In this document: positions 16,847 to 24,849 of the stretch, in pieces
Position numbering within the stretch: position 1 is the stretch's first letter
Layout of the letters: each line of letters opens with the position of its first letter
Assembly (NCBI GenBank): GCA_022844105.1
Contig: JALHMJ010000004.1
Span: forward strand, 62,001-126,000
Length of the DNA: 64,000 nucleotides
DNA from: Hyphomicrobium sp.
GTDB lineage: Bacteria > Pseudomonadota > Alphaproteobacteria > Rhizobiales > Hyphomicrobiaceae
Direction of reading: 5' to 3'
Program-made: the position numbers and the translations under genes
Notes under the pieces: generated by a model
Databases searched by the model: none
What the model saw: the letters and a program-made list of their open reading frames with translations, nothing else
What the model was told of the DNA's origin: nothing

Positions 16847-17689
16847 ATGTGGCCGTTCACACGCACGCCAACTGTCCCCGTACTGCGGCTATCCGGCGCC
16901 ATCGGCATGGTGTCCCCTCTGCGAGCCGGCTTGTCCATCGCTTCTCTCGCCGAGCCGCTGCAGAAGGCGTTCGAAATGTCGAAAACGCCTTCCGTCGCGC
17001 TGATCGTGAATTCACCGGGCGGCTCGGCAGTCCAGTCGAGCTTGATCTTGAAGCGTATTCGCGCGCTGGCCATTGAGAACAAGAAAAAGGTCCATGTCTT
17101 CTGCGAAGACGTCGTGGCTTCGGGCGGCTACTACATCGCCATTGCGGGCGACGAGATTTACGCCGAACCCTCCTCCATCGTCGGCTCCATCGGTGTCATT
17201 TCGTCGGGCTTCGGGTTTGTCGAGGCAATCGACAAACTTGGCATCCAGCGCCGCGTCTATACCGCGGGCCGATCGAAAGCGATCCTGGATCCCTTCCTTC
17301 CCGAAAAAGCGGACGACATCGAACGCTTGGCTGCCCTGCAGCGCGATGCCCATGATGTCTTCATCGGCGCCGTCAAAGAACGTCGGGCCGGCCGGCTCAC
17401 CGGCCCGGATGGCGAGCTGTTTTCGGGCGCGTTCTGGAGCGGCAAACAAGCGCTCGAATACGGCCTGATCGACGGCCTCTCCGACATCCGCACACGCATG
17501 CGTGAAATTTACGGTGATAAAGTCCGGCTGAAAGTCGTGCCGATTGAACGCGGCGGCCTGCTGTCCCGTCTGCGGCGCACGTCCAACCTCGAAACATTTT
17601 CCTCGGCAGTGGCTGAAAACGGCTCCCTCACGGACGATCTCCTCGCGACACTGGAGACAAGAGCCCTGTGGGCGCGCTATGGTCTGTAG
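16847..17689 (+). CDS. S49-family serine peptidase (SppA/SohB-like)
   Basis: A 280-residue signal-peptide-peptidase-like enzyme. It has the catalytic Ser in VASGGYYIAIAGDEIYA (Ser about 92) and a Lys in YTAGRSKAILDPF (about 144), the Ser/Lys dyad of bacterial SppA. The oxyanion segment NSPGGSA lies near 56. No signal peptide or membrane anchor is visible at the N-terminus (MWPFTRTPTVPVLRLSG), so it may be cytoplasmic or peripherally bound. I chose the ATG at 16847 over the TTG at 16835, which overlaps the preceding stop. It is the third gene of the DUF2007-methyltransferase-S49 run. A small membrane protein follows after 29 bp. Confidence 0.88.
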   Translation: MWPFTRTPTVPVLRLSGAIGMVSPLRAGLSIASLAEPLQKAFEMSKTPSVALIVNSPGGSAVQSSLILKRIRALAIENKKKVHVFCEDVVASGGYYIAIAGDEIYAEPSSIVGSIGVISSGFGFVEAIDKLGIQRRVYTAGRSKAILDPFLPEKADDIERLAALQRDAHDVFIGAVKERRAGRLTGPDGELFSGAFWSGKQALEYGLIDGLSDIRTRMREIYGDKVRLKVVPIERGGLLSRLRRTSNLETFSSAVAENGSLTDDLLATLETRALWARYGL

Positions 17690-17718
17690 ACGCTGAGGGG
17701 TTCCGCAGGAGGGGTCCA

Positions 17719-17937
17719 ATGCCGCCCGTCTTCTTGGCTTTCGCCGCCGCCGCCGGCTTTTTTGCCGCCGCGCGTCTGATCGCCTCCATGATCGATAGCG
17801 CGCCACCCGAACAGATGCAGGCCCGCGATCAGCAGACCCAAGCGCCCGCCAAGCAAGCCACCGCGAGCGAGCAGGCCCGCGACCTCGGCCGCCTGGAATG
17901 GGATGCGCAAGCCGGCGTCTATCGCCCGAAAGTTTAA
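17719..17937 (+). CDS. Small membrane-anchored protein, hypothetical
   Basis: A 72-residue protein not assigned to a family. A strong AGGAGG site ends about 9 nt before the ATG. Residues about 3-24 (PVFLAFAAAAGFFAAARLIA) form one hydrophobic segment. The remainder is polar and Gln/Ala-rich, ending LEWDAQAGVYRPKV. Similar short proteins often follow the S49 peptidase upstream of glyQ in related bacteria, as I recall. Two palindromic elements follow its stop. Confidence 0.65.
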   Translation: MPPVFLAFAAAAGFFAAARLIASMIDSAPPEQMQARDQQTQAPAKQATASEQARDLGRLEWDAQAGVYRPKV

Positions 17938-17946
17938 TTCCCTCCC

Positions 17947-18040
17947 GCCGGGCGGCCGGCTCCGCGAAAGCGGAGTCGCCCGGCGCAATCATAAACCCTC
18001 CCGGGTGGCCGGCTCCGCGCAAGCGGAGTCACCCGGCGCA
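17947..18040. repeat. Two palindromic elements (GGCCGGCT family), likely bidirectional terminator
   Basis: Copy A (17947-17990) and copy B (18001-18040) each form a two-step stem. The outer stem is GCCGGGCG/CGCCCGGC in A and CCGGGTG/CACCCGG in B. The inner stem is GGCTCCGC/GCGGAGTC with a GAAA (A) or GCAA (B) loop, and GCGCAAT follows. The C-to-T change in the left arm of B is matched by G-to-A in the right arm. The pair lies between convergent genes. The same architecture recurs at 43948-44120. Confidence 0.8.
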
Positions 18041-18041
18041 A

Positions 18042-18410
18042 TTAAAACACTACCAAAAGCGCGACCCCAAGAAACACGAGAACGTTGAGCAGCGACGACA
18101 CATTGATGTCGCCGGCTTCCTTGACGCGCACCGTGCGGACGACCTCGCGCACGTCGACCCGCGGCGCCCCCATCACGCCCGTCTCGCGCTGACGCATCCA
18201 ATTCCAGACAAAGCGTCCAAACGTGGAAACACGCGCCGCGATCTCCGCCGGCGCGCGCTGCCAGCCGTACTTGTAGAAAAAGATGATGCCGACCAATACC
18301 GCGATCTGCGCGATGGTCGAAACCCACCCACCGAGCAGGAACCAGACGAGCGACCATGCGATCGCCAGAACGCTCGCCACTCCCCACCACAGCCAAGCCA
18401 GAATATCCAA
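18042..18410 (-). CDS. Small integral membrane protein, hypothetical
   Basis: A 122-residue protein with no recognised family. Two hydrophobic segments are packed at the N-terminus (DILAWLWWGVASVLAIAWSL, then TIAQIAVLVGIIFFYKYGW). A soluble basic stretch follows (RFVWNWMRQRETGVMG), then a C-terminal hydrophobic segment (LLNVLVFLGVALLVVF), so three membrane passes are likely. The start is a TTG (complement of 18408-18410) with a GGGAG site upstream. It ends at the palindromic repeats, convergent with the small gene at 17719, and is divergent from glyQ. Confidence 0.6.
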   Translation of the reverse strand: MDILAWLWWGVASVLAIAWSLVWFLLGGWVSTIAQIAVLVGIIFFYKYGWQRAPAEIAARVSTFGRFVWNWMRQRETGVMGAPRVDVREVVRTVRVKEAGDINVSSLLNVLVFLGVALLVVF

Positions 18411-18536
18411 TCGTCGTCTCCCGCCTCAGCCGATCACGGCCCGGCCGTTCCGCTCATCAATCAGCAATAACGTGACGCCATGGCCAGAATACGTATAGTG
18501 CCGCCGATCCGCCCCACCTGCAGCGCGAGCCTTGCG

Positions 18537-19466
18537 ATGACGAACAAATTCACGCCGCACCTAAAGCCCCGCGAGGCCTTCCAGGACCTCATCTTGACCC
18601 TGCAGCAGTTCTGGGGCCAGCAGGGCTGCGTCGTTCTCCAGCCGTACGATATGGAGGTCGGGGCCGGCACATTCCATCCCGCCACCACGCTGCGTGCCCT
18701 CGGCCCCCGCCCTTGGAATGCGTGCTACGTCCAGCCCTCGCGCCGCCCGAAAGATGGGCGCTACGGCGAGAACCCGAACCGGATGCAGCACTACTATCAG
18801 TTCCAGGTGATCATGAAGCCGTCACCCGACAACATCCTCGATCTCTATCTCCAAAGCCTTGATGCCATCGGTATCGACACCAAGGTCAATGACATCCGCT
18901 TTGTCGAAGATGATTGGGAAAGCCCGACCTTAGGCGCCTGGGGGCTCGGTTGGGAAGTTTGGTGCAACGGGATGGAGGTCACTCAATTCACCTACTTCCA
19001 GCAGGTCGGCGGGCTCGACTGCTCTCCCGTAGCCGGCGAGATCACCTATGGCCTCGAGCGTCTTGCCATGTACGTGCAGGGCGTCGACCGCGTCTTTGAT
19101 CTGAATTTTAACGGCCGCACCGATCATCGCAAGCTGTCTTACGGCGACGTGTTCCTGCAGGCCGAGCGCGAGTACTCGCGGTACAATTTCGAGCATGCCG
19201 ACACCACGATCCTCCTGCAGCACTTCAAGGATGCGGAAGCCGAATGCCAGTCGCTGCTCGCCAAGGGCTGCGACGACAACGGGCACTTGATGGCGCTGCC
19301 GGCCTACGATCAATGCATCAAGGCCAGTCACGTTTTCAATTTGCTCGACGCACGCGGCGTCATCTCGGTCACCGAACGCCAGAGCTACATCCTGCGCGTG
19401 CGCAATCTCGCTATGGCATGCTGTGCCGCATGGCTTGAGACTGACGGTGGACGTGCCGCTGCCTGA
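18537..19466 (+). CDS. glyQ: Glycyl-tRNA synthetase alpha subunit
   Basis: Catalytic alpha subunit of the bacterial alpha2beta2 glycyl-tRNA synthetase. The 309-residue length is typical. Family landmarks are [30 protein letters not shown] near the N-terminus (shown in part: [20 protein letters not shown]), [20 protein letters not shown]-like text near residue 60, and [18 protein letters not shown] near 170. I chose the ATG at 18537 because the conserved region starts just after it; an upstream in-frame ATG at 18480 is possible. The beta subunit gene glyS, commonly close by, is not in this window. Confidence 0.96.
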   Translation: MTNKFTPHLKPREAFQDLILTLQQFWGQQGCVVLQPYDMEVGAGTFHPATTLRALGPRPWNACYVQPSRRPKDGRYGENPNRMQHYYQFQVIMKPSPDNILDLYLQSLDAIGIDTKVNDIRFVEDDWESPTLGAWGLGWEVWCNGMEVTQFTYFQQVGGLDCSPVAGEITYGLERLAMYVQGVDRVFDLNFNGRTDHRKLSYGDVFLQAEREYSRYNFEHADTTILLQHFKDAEAECQSLLAKGCDDNGHLMALPAYDQCIKASHVFNLLDARGVISVTERQSYILRVRNLAMACCAAWLETDGGRAAA

Positions 19467-19481
19467 TCCGGCGTGATACCG

Positions 19482-20090
19482 TCAGCCCTGTTTCGCCGAT
19501 TTCAGTCCGGCGAGATAAGCCTCAACGAGCAGATCCACGAGCGGCCCGGCTCCGTCGCATTTGACAACCGACAGCTTGTCCGCCGTGGCCAGCGATGTAA
19601 TGCCGTGCACTCCGGCCCACAACACTTGCGCCGATCGCGCGACGTCCGCCGGATCGCTCTCCGGCATCAGCGGCGCGACGACAGCCTCCACCCGTTGCAT
19701 CAGTCCGTCGATCTTCTGCTGGTACCAAGCCGGTGGACTGCGACCCGCCGGCAGATGATGCTCGAACAACAAATTCCAAAGCTTTGGTTTCTCGCTCGTG
19801 TATTTCAGGTAGGCGCGTCCGAGCGCCCGCGCCTGCTCTGTGGGGGACGTGGTCATCGGAACTTTGTCCAGTTCCTCGGCAAGTCCATCGATCAACCGCC
19901 CCTCGATCGTGAGCACGAGATCATCCAGATTTTCAAATACATTATACAGAGTACCGGGCGAGTAGCCGATGCGCCGGGCCACTTCGCGAGCCGATAGGCT
20001 CGCGAGACCCCCTTCACTGATTAAAGCTGTCGAGGCCTCGAGAATTAATTCCCGCAGTTCTCCAGCCGTATGCGACGAACGCCGTCCCAT
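19482..20090 (-). CDS. TetR/AcrR-family regulator with WHG-type C-terminal domain
   Basis: A 202-residue repressor-type protein. The N-terminal helix-turn-helix is ELILEASTALISEGGLASLS followed by AREVARRIGYSPGTLYNVFE, a standard TetR recognition region (residues about 12-60). The C-terminal ligand domain contains LWAGVHGITSLA, the WHG motif of the TetR_C_33 group. The target and ligand are unknown. It is convergent with glyQ and divergent from nothing obvious. An autoregulatory operator may lie in the AT-rich DNA upstream (20091-20272). Confidence 0.88.
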   Translation of the reverse strand: MGRRSSHTAGELRELILEASTALISEGGLASLSAREVARRIGYSPGTLYNVFENLDDLVLTIEGRLIDGLAEELDKVPMTTSPTEQARALGRAYLKYTSEKPKLWNLLFEHHLPAGRSPPAWYQQKIDGLMQRVEAVVAPLMPESDPADVARSAQVLWAGVHGITSLATADKLSVVKCDGAGPLVDLLVEAYLAGLKSAKQG

Positions 20091-20272
20091 GCAGAAATTC
20101 TTCGCTCTGAAAAAAATAAGAACTCAGCATTATCGAGTGAGGCCGTGAAAGACTATGCGGTAATGAAGTATAAGTCATACCGCTTTGAGCAAATGCAATT
20201 CAATCTTGAATCCATTATCGAGCCGACAATGTGTCCGGTCGATGACGAGCAATTATTATACGTGGTTCAAAA

Positions 20273-20920
20273 TTATTCGCAGCCCGGGCTGGGCACACAA
20301 TCAGGCTGTTCGCCCACTGGCAATGCGGCACTACTTTCAAAACTGGTGCAGCCCGAGCGCGGCGCCAACACCGCGCGATCGTTCCATGTCTGCGCCGTCA
20401 AGTATCCCTGAGCCAACAACGGCGCATACCCAAATTCGCCCTCGACGATGATCGCCGTGCCTTCCGTCTCCAGAAGATTTGGCGTCAATCCGGTCACGCG
20501 CGAACAGACAGCCCGCGGCGAGACCGGATTGGACCCGAACGATGGCCGGTTGTCCGTCCCGGCATAGACGTAAATGTCGTTGGCATTCGTCGATGATGCC
20601 CGCACAGGAACGATGTGCAGCTTGAGCGAACTGGTGCCCCACACGCCCATAACATGTTCGACGATCCCGTAAATCCCTTCGACCATATCTTCATCGACGA
20701 CCGGTTCACGCGCCAGCAGGTCGGCGACCATCGCGGTCACTTGCCCGAAACGGCGATCGATCGACACCGCCCGCGTGATTTCGATAACTCCGACAAGCAT
20801 GACGAGCAGAACAGGAGCGATGAGCCCAAATTCAACCGCCGCGACACCACTGCGATCGCGAACAAATGAACGGCGCTGCGCCTTGAAGCATAATTCGGTT
20901 TGCGCGGTGCGGTCGGCCAT
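20273..20920 (-). CDS. TadE/TadG-family pilus assembly protein (TadG-like)
   Basis: A 215-residue TadE-like pseudopilin/minor pilin protein. The prepilin-like N-terminus RDRSGVAAVEFGLIAPVLLV has the Glu at position +5 relative to the processing Gly, as in TadE proteins cut by the Tad prepilin peptidase. The single hydrophobic helix continues VMLVGVIEITRAV. The periplasmic remainder has Cys residues near positions 163, 202, 211 and 214. I chose the ATG at the complement of 20918-20920 because GAGGAC lies 3 nt upstream. It follows the TadE-like gene by 47 bp on the same strand. The core Tad machine is not in the window. Confidence 0.85.
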   Translation of the reverse strand: MADRTAQTELCFKAQRRSFVRDRSGVAAVEFGLIAPVLLVMLVGVIEITRAVSIDRRFGQVTAMVADLLAREPVVDEDMVEGIYGIVEHVMGVWGTSSLKLHIVPVRASSTNANDIYVYAGTDNRPSFGSNPVSPRAVCSRVTGLTPNLLETEGTAIIVEGEFGYAPLLAQGYLTAQTWNDRAVLAPRSGCTSFESSAALPVGEQPDCVPSPGCE

Positions 20921-20967
20921 GACGTCCTCGGGAATGACGGGGTTCAATCTTCAATCGGGCAGAACGA

Positions 20968-21591
20968 TCACTCGTAAGGCTCGGTGCGGAACGTCGCGAC
21001 CGATTGGATGAGCGATCCTCCACTCTCAAGTGGCACGTTATCCGTGGGTCGCATCATCATGTACTGCAAATAGGGAAACGTAACTGGCAGCTGCCAATCA
21101 TAGCAAACCGTCACTAGAACCACTTGCTCGGAGCCACCTGATGAGTCTGTAAGAGCCGCCGTCGTGTTCGATTGCGGCGTCATCTGTCCGTTTGCGGCAC
21201 AAACCCGCGGAACGATATCGGCCCAGCTAGGACCGCTCTGCACGTGTACGAAGACGCGGCTGCAATTACTATTGATGTAGTAGCCGCCGGATTCACAAAC
21301 GAGTTCTTTGAACTGTTGCAAAGTCAAATCGGCGCGCTGCGCTTGACCTGTACGGATCTTGCGTGATGCCGTTTCAACGGAACTGTCGAGCGCATTGATT
21401 GTAAAAAACTGCAGCCCCACTGCCATGATGCCCAGCACAAACAACAAAAACGGAAACGCGACGAAACCGAACTCGATCGCCGTGACACCGTCGCGATTGC
21501 GGGCAAAGCGTCCACACAACCCGGAAGAGGGCCGAGCAAGAACATCGAGCTGGGTACCGGACGACTTCATGTAACTGCCCCACTGACGCAT
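20968..21591 (-). CDS. TadE-family pilus assembly protein
   Basis: A 207-residue TadE-like protein. Near residue 32 NRDGVTAIEFGFVAFPFLLF gives the type IV-like processing region with Glu+5, followed by a hydrophobic helix. The remaining 140 residues are predicted extracytoplasmic, with four or more Cys (VCESGGYYINSNC; VPRVCAANG; VTVCYDW) that could form disulphides. The start may be the ATG at 21591 or the one at 21570. Paired with the next gene, it would make the two minor subunits of a Flp/Tad pilus. Confidence 0.85.
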   Translation of the reverse strand: MRQWGSYMKSSGTQLDVLARPSSGLCGRFARNRDGVTAIEFGFVAFPFLLFVLGIMAVGLQFFTINALDSSVETASRKIRTGQAQRADLTLQQFKELVCESGGYYINSNCSRVFVHVQSGPSWADIVPRVCAANGQMTPQSNTTAALTDSSGGSEQVVLVTVCYDWQLPVTFPYLQYMMMRPTDNVPLESGGSLIQSVATFRTEPYE

Positions 21592-21862
21592 CAGAATGCC
21601 GCAACCGGTTGAAACGGGGGCTGCAATGACGCGACGAGTAAAGCAAGTTCGAATAAAGAACGGGCCAATTCAGGCGATAAATTTTTACGGGAATTTAAAT
21701 CAAATGCCGCAATCCGCGGTAACGGTGCATTAATATATGACCGAATACGCGGACGTGGCCGCGACGACCTTCAGACACGAACGGTTCGCAGACGATGAAA
21801 ATGATATGACCGCTGCTTGAACAGGACCGTCTCTTAGACTTACGCCGGGCCGCTCGTCGGTC
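21592..21862. other. Intergenic region upstream of the tadE-like gene
   Basis: About 270 bp, more AT-rich than its surroundings, for example TAAATTTTTACGGGAATTTAA near 21678. It should hold the promoter of the TadE/TadG pair. No convincing -35/-10 pair, hairpin or small gene was identified. Confidence 0.4.
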
Positions 21863-22360
21863 TTACTGGTTCGCCTGCTGGCCGCCGCCGTCGGACCCCG
21901 ACTCGGAGAATTTCAACTTGGTCGTGGAATTCTGGACAACCTGATTGAAGTACCCAGCTTCATCGCCGATCGTGATGGTTGGCGCGCAGTTGGGGGTGCA
22001 GCTGAACGATTGCCGCTGGCCGGCGCGGCTGACATTGACAATGCCGCGCTCGTCCCGCTCCACGACGACCCGTTGATCCTGGATCACGTTCTTATCGGCA
22101 TCGAGCGCGATGATGTTCGTGATGCCGAACGTCTTACCGGTGATAACCAGCATATTCCCCGACTGCACCGTCACATCGGCGATCGTAGGATTGCCGATGA
22201 TAATTTCAGAAACGGCCCGCGGCATACGCAGCAATTGCGACTGGTCATACCGCACAACAAGGTCGTCGGAAGCCTGAGCGGGGCTGCCTGCCAGGCCAAG
22301 CGACAGCGTCGCAAGCGCGATTCCGCCCAATCGACCGACCAAATTCACGTTCCGCAACAT
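21863..22360 (-). CDS. CpaC N-terminal-domain-only pilus protein
   Basis: A 165-residue periplasmic protein consisting only of the pilus-formation N-terminal region found in CpaC/RcpA secretins. Residues 1-30 are a signal peptide (LATLSLGLAGSPAQA). Residues about 36-110 carry the domain: QSQLLRMPRAVSEIIIGNPT, IADVTVQSGNMLVITGKTFG, TNIIALDADKNVI. The C-terminus has a CTPNC motif and a Gly/Gln-rich tail. There is no secretin ring domain, so this is not a truncated read of full CpaC in the local DNA. I chose the ATG at the complement of 22358-22360 with GAGGG upstream. It is divergent from the flp genes. Confidence 0.82.
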   Translation of the reverse strand: MLRNVNLVGRLGGIALATLSLGLAGSPAQASDDLVVRYDQSQLLRMPRAVSEIIIGNPTIADVTVQSGNMLVITGKTFGITNIIALDADKNVIQDQRVVVERDERGIVNVSRAGQRQSFSCTPNCAPTITIGDEAGYFNQVVQNSTTKLKFSESGSDGGGQQANQ

Positions 22361-22375
22361 AGGGCGATCCCTCAC

Positions 22376-22955
22376 CAGAAGATTTCGCCCCGATTAGGTC
22401 AGGAATTGATGAAGGAAGTGCAAACGCCTGTGCCACTGCCAACCAACACGGTCCGGACACGGCGGTTGTGCCCAGGCTCCAGAACTGACGCAGCGCCGTC
22501 AGTCGACAGTTTTCGCGCCAAATGTCTCGCTCGCAGCACAACGGCAGTAAGGACTTGAACAAGTCATCGCGGGTCATTTTGAACATTACGACCCTCGAAC
22601 GCCTTACATTGCTTAGTCTCAAGCGGAGTAAACTTCCGACACGACGTGTCATAAAAATCAAAATATCATGTAAAACAATTTATTAATCAAGGTTGAAGCA
22701 AAAATTCAAAGTATAACGTAGAATTAATAAAATATTATTGACACGAATACTTGGACAACCTGGGCGAATTTCCGTTTTAACAGCATTGTTTATTGAAGAT
22801 TTACATTAGAGAAATAAGTATTGACGTCATCTCCCGCCACTTTTACCTGAGATTAATATGTGACCGGTAGATTGGTCTTCAGTTCAGACGCAACGGGCCG
22901 AACCCCAGCAATGAACTGTATGGAACTTTTCACAGTGGATTGGGAGACTACCAAA
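22376..22955. promoter_or_regulatory. AT-rich intergenic region between cpaC-like and flp genes
   Basis: About 580 bp with no convincing gene. From 22640 to 22870 the base composition is strikingly AT-rich for this genome, with TTAATAAAATATTATTGACA near 22724-22743 and TTGACG at 22821-22826. Both could be -35 boxes but neither has a good -10 at the right distance. The region must hold divergent promoters for the CpaC-like gene and for flp1. AT-richness may also reflect curvature or binding by an H-NS-like or MucR/Ros-type silencer; this is inference. Confidence 0.45.
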
Positions 22956-23135
22956 ATGACCATCTTTTCTCGCTTCCTGAAGGACGAGTCGGGCGCCACG
23001 GCGATCGAATACGGCCTCATCGCCGCTCTCGTCGGCGTCGCCCTCATCGGCGCTCTCGGCAACCTCGAAGGCGGCCTGTCGACGCTCTTCAATGGCATCG
23101 GCGACACACTCTCCGACGCTGCCCCGACCACGTAA
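22956..23135 (+). CDS. Flp-type pilin subunit 1
   Basis: A 59-residue type IVb pilin of the Flp/Fap family. The prepilin processing site is KDESG-ATAIEYGLIAA with cleavage after Gly13 and Glu at +5 (Glu18), then the hydrophobic assembly helix LIAALVGVALIGALGNL. The mature peptide of about 46 residues is normal for Flp. The ATG at 22956 is chosen because it begins the canonical short leader MTIFSRFLKDESG. Strong stem-loop with T-run follows at 23176. High expression is expected of a major pilin. Confidence 0.93.
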   Translation: MTIFSRFLKDESGATAIEYGLIAALVGVALIGALGNLEGGLSTLFNGIGDTLSDAAPTT

Positions 23136-23175
23136 ACTGAACTCTTCCAAGATTTGGAAGATCGCCTAAAAGCAG

Positions 23176-23210
23176 AACCCACCGCCGCAAGGCTGGTGGG
23201 TTTTGTTTTG
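23176..23210 (+). terminator. Rho-independent terminator of flp1
   Basis: AACCCACC (23176-23183) pairs with GGTGGGTT (23195-23202), with GCC/GGC extending the stem inward. TTTTGTTTTG follows directly. This is a textbook intrinsic terminator about 40 bp after the flp1 stop, so flp2 is probably transcribed from its own promoter. Confidence 0.88.
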
Positions 23211-23395
23211 CCTCTCCTAGAGCAGAGGATTGCGCATTCAAATAGAGTATGAATTTCGTAAAATTTGATGGGCTTGATCTGAGGTTGAGGTTCACGTCAC
23301 TTTAAGACGCAAATGCCATTCTGACCGACACGAAATCAGACGTAGGCAGGGCGGTCCACCCACTAATGCCATGCCAGAGCCGGAATGAAATCGCG

Positions 23396-23572
23396 ATGAA
23401 AATGCTGATCAACTTCCTGGACGACGAAACCGGTGCAACGGCGATCGAATACGGCATCATTGCCGCGATCATGGGCATTGGCGTGGCTGGCGGCGTGTCA
23501 TCTTACGGACAAAATGTCCTCAAGCTCTATAACAATATTGCTACCGCCGTTCTCGACGCACCCACGCCTTAA
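23396..23572 (+). CDS. Flp-type pilin subunit 2
   Basis: A 58-residue second Flp pilin. The leader and processing site LDDETG-ATAIEYGIIAA match flp1 exactly around the cut (Gly13, Glu18), but the helix and C-terminus differ (MGIGVAGGVSSYGQNVLKLY). The first ATG of the leader is at 23396, with another Met two codons later. It is separated from flp1 by 260 bp including a terminator. Its TAA overlaps the dapE stop on the opposite strand within CTTAAG, which leaves no room for a separate terminator. Confidence 0.92.
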   Translation: MKMLINFLDDETGATAIEYGIIAAIMGIGVAGGVSSYGQNVLKLYNNIATAVLDAPTP

Positions 23573-24741
23573 GCGCGAGCCGACCCCCCTTTGAAATCGG
23601 CGATGAATCTCTCATAAATCCGCGTCAGCTGCTCCAGATCCGCAAGCGGCACCCGCTCATCGACCTGATGAATGGTCGAATTCACCAGCCCGAACTCCAC
23701 GACTGGCGCAATGTCTTTAATGAAGCGCGCATCCGACGTGCCGCCCGATGTTGACAGCTTCGGCGTCCGTCCGGTCACCGCCGCCACTGCTCTTGTCAAT
23801 GTATCAACGAGCGGCCCCGCCCCGGTCAGGAACACATCGCCCGTTCCAGAGAACGAAATGTCGTAGCGCGCACCCGTCGCCAACGCCGCCGCCTCACATT
23901 GCAGCCTGACCCACTCCTCGATCGTCGGCCGCCGCCAGATGTCATTGTAGCGAATGTTGAACGTCGCTTTCGCAAAAGCCGGAATGACATTCGCAGCCGT
24001 ATTCGGCACCGACACAACCGTCACCTGGCAGTTGGAGGGCTCGAAATGCCGTGTCCCCTCGTCGATGAGTGTGCCCATGAGGCGAGAGATGAAGTGCGCG
24101 AGCTTTGGCACCGGGTTGTCGGCGCGCTGCGGATAGGCCGCATGGCCCTGCACGCCATGCACCACAAGCTCCCCCGTCACCGACCCGCGCCGGCCGATCT
24201 TGATTTCATCGCCAAGCGCCTCCGGATTGGACGGCTCGCCGACAATCGCCGCGTCGATTGTTTCGCCACGTTCCTTGAGCCACTGCAGCACTTTCACCGT
24301 GCCGTTGATGGACGGACCTTCTTCATCGCCCGTAATCAGCAGCGACAACGATCCTGCGTCGTCACCGGCCGCGATGCGCCGCGCCGCCGCCGCCACGAAG
24401 CAGGCAATCGCGCCCTTCATATCGACCGCTCCGCGACCGAAAAGAACACCGTCGCGAACGACTGCGGCGAATGGATCGCAACTCCAGGCGTCAAGATCAC
24501 CCGGGGGCACCACATCGGTATGTCCGGCAAAACACAGGTTGGGCTTCGACGTGCCGCGCCGCGCATAAAGGTTGTCGATATCGGGCGTTCCCGGCTCGGA
24601 AAATACCACCCGCTCGCACACGAATCCGAGTGGTTCGAGAACCGACTGGAGAAGGGTGAGCGCGCCGCCTTCGGCAGGCGTCACGCTGCGGCACTGGATG
24701 AGCGCCCGCGCCAAGTCGACGGGATCGGTTACGGTGATCAT
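23569..24741 (-). CDS. dapE: Succinyl-diaminopimelate desuccinylase
   Basis: Zinc metallohydrolase that converts N-succinyl-LL-diaminopimelate to LL-diaminopimelate in lysine and cell-wall synthesis. The protein of 390 residues has metal-site motifs LCFAGHTDVVPPGD near residue 66, GRGAVDMKGAIACF near 101 and TGDEEGPSINGT near 134, then KIGRRGSVTGEL and the closing GGTSDARFI. I chose the ATG at 24741; a GTG five codons earlier (24756) is possible. It is downstream of dapD and a small hypothetical gene on the same strand, so one operon is likely. Confidence 0.96.
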   Translation of the reverse strand: MITVTDPVDLARALIQCRSVTPAEGGALTLLQSVLEPLGFVCERVVFSEPGTPDIDNLYARRGTSKPNLCFAGHTDVVPPGDLDAWSCDPFAAVVRDGVLFGRGAVDMKGAIACFVAAAARRIAAGDDAGSLSLLITGDEEGPSINGTVKVLQWLKERGETIDAAIVGEPSNPEALGDEIKIGRRGSVTGELVVHGVQGHAAYPQRADNPVPKLAHFISRLMGTLIDEGTRHFEPSNCQVTVVSVPNTAANVIPAFAKATFNIRYNDIWRRPTIEEWVRLQCEAAALATGARYDISFSGTGDVFLTGAGPLVDTLTRAVAAVTGRTPKLSTSGGTSDARFIKDIAPVVEFGLVNSTIHQVDERVPLADLEQLTRIYERFIADFKGGSARA

Positions 24742-24849
24742 GAGGGAATGGGCCACGGCTTTAAATTGCGAGCCGAACCTAAGCGGTGCGGCGCGGCAAG
24801 GCTAGCAGGCTCGCGCGCGTCGTGTTGCAGCGGCCGACGAAAATGCGCG

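Noticed and set aside
20070-20411. Plus-strand frame between the TetR and TadG genes
   Set aside because: It covers AT-rich intergenic DNA and then runs antisense into the tadG-like gene. No family features.
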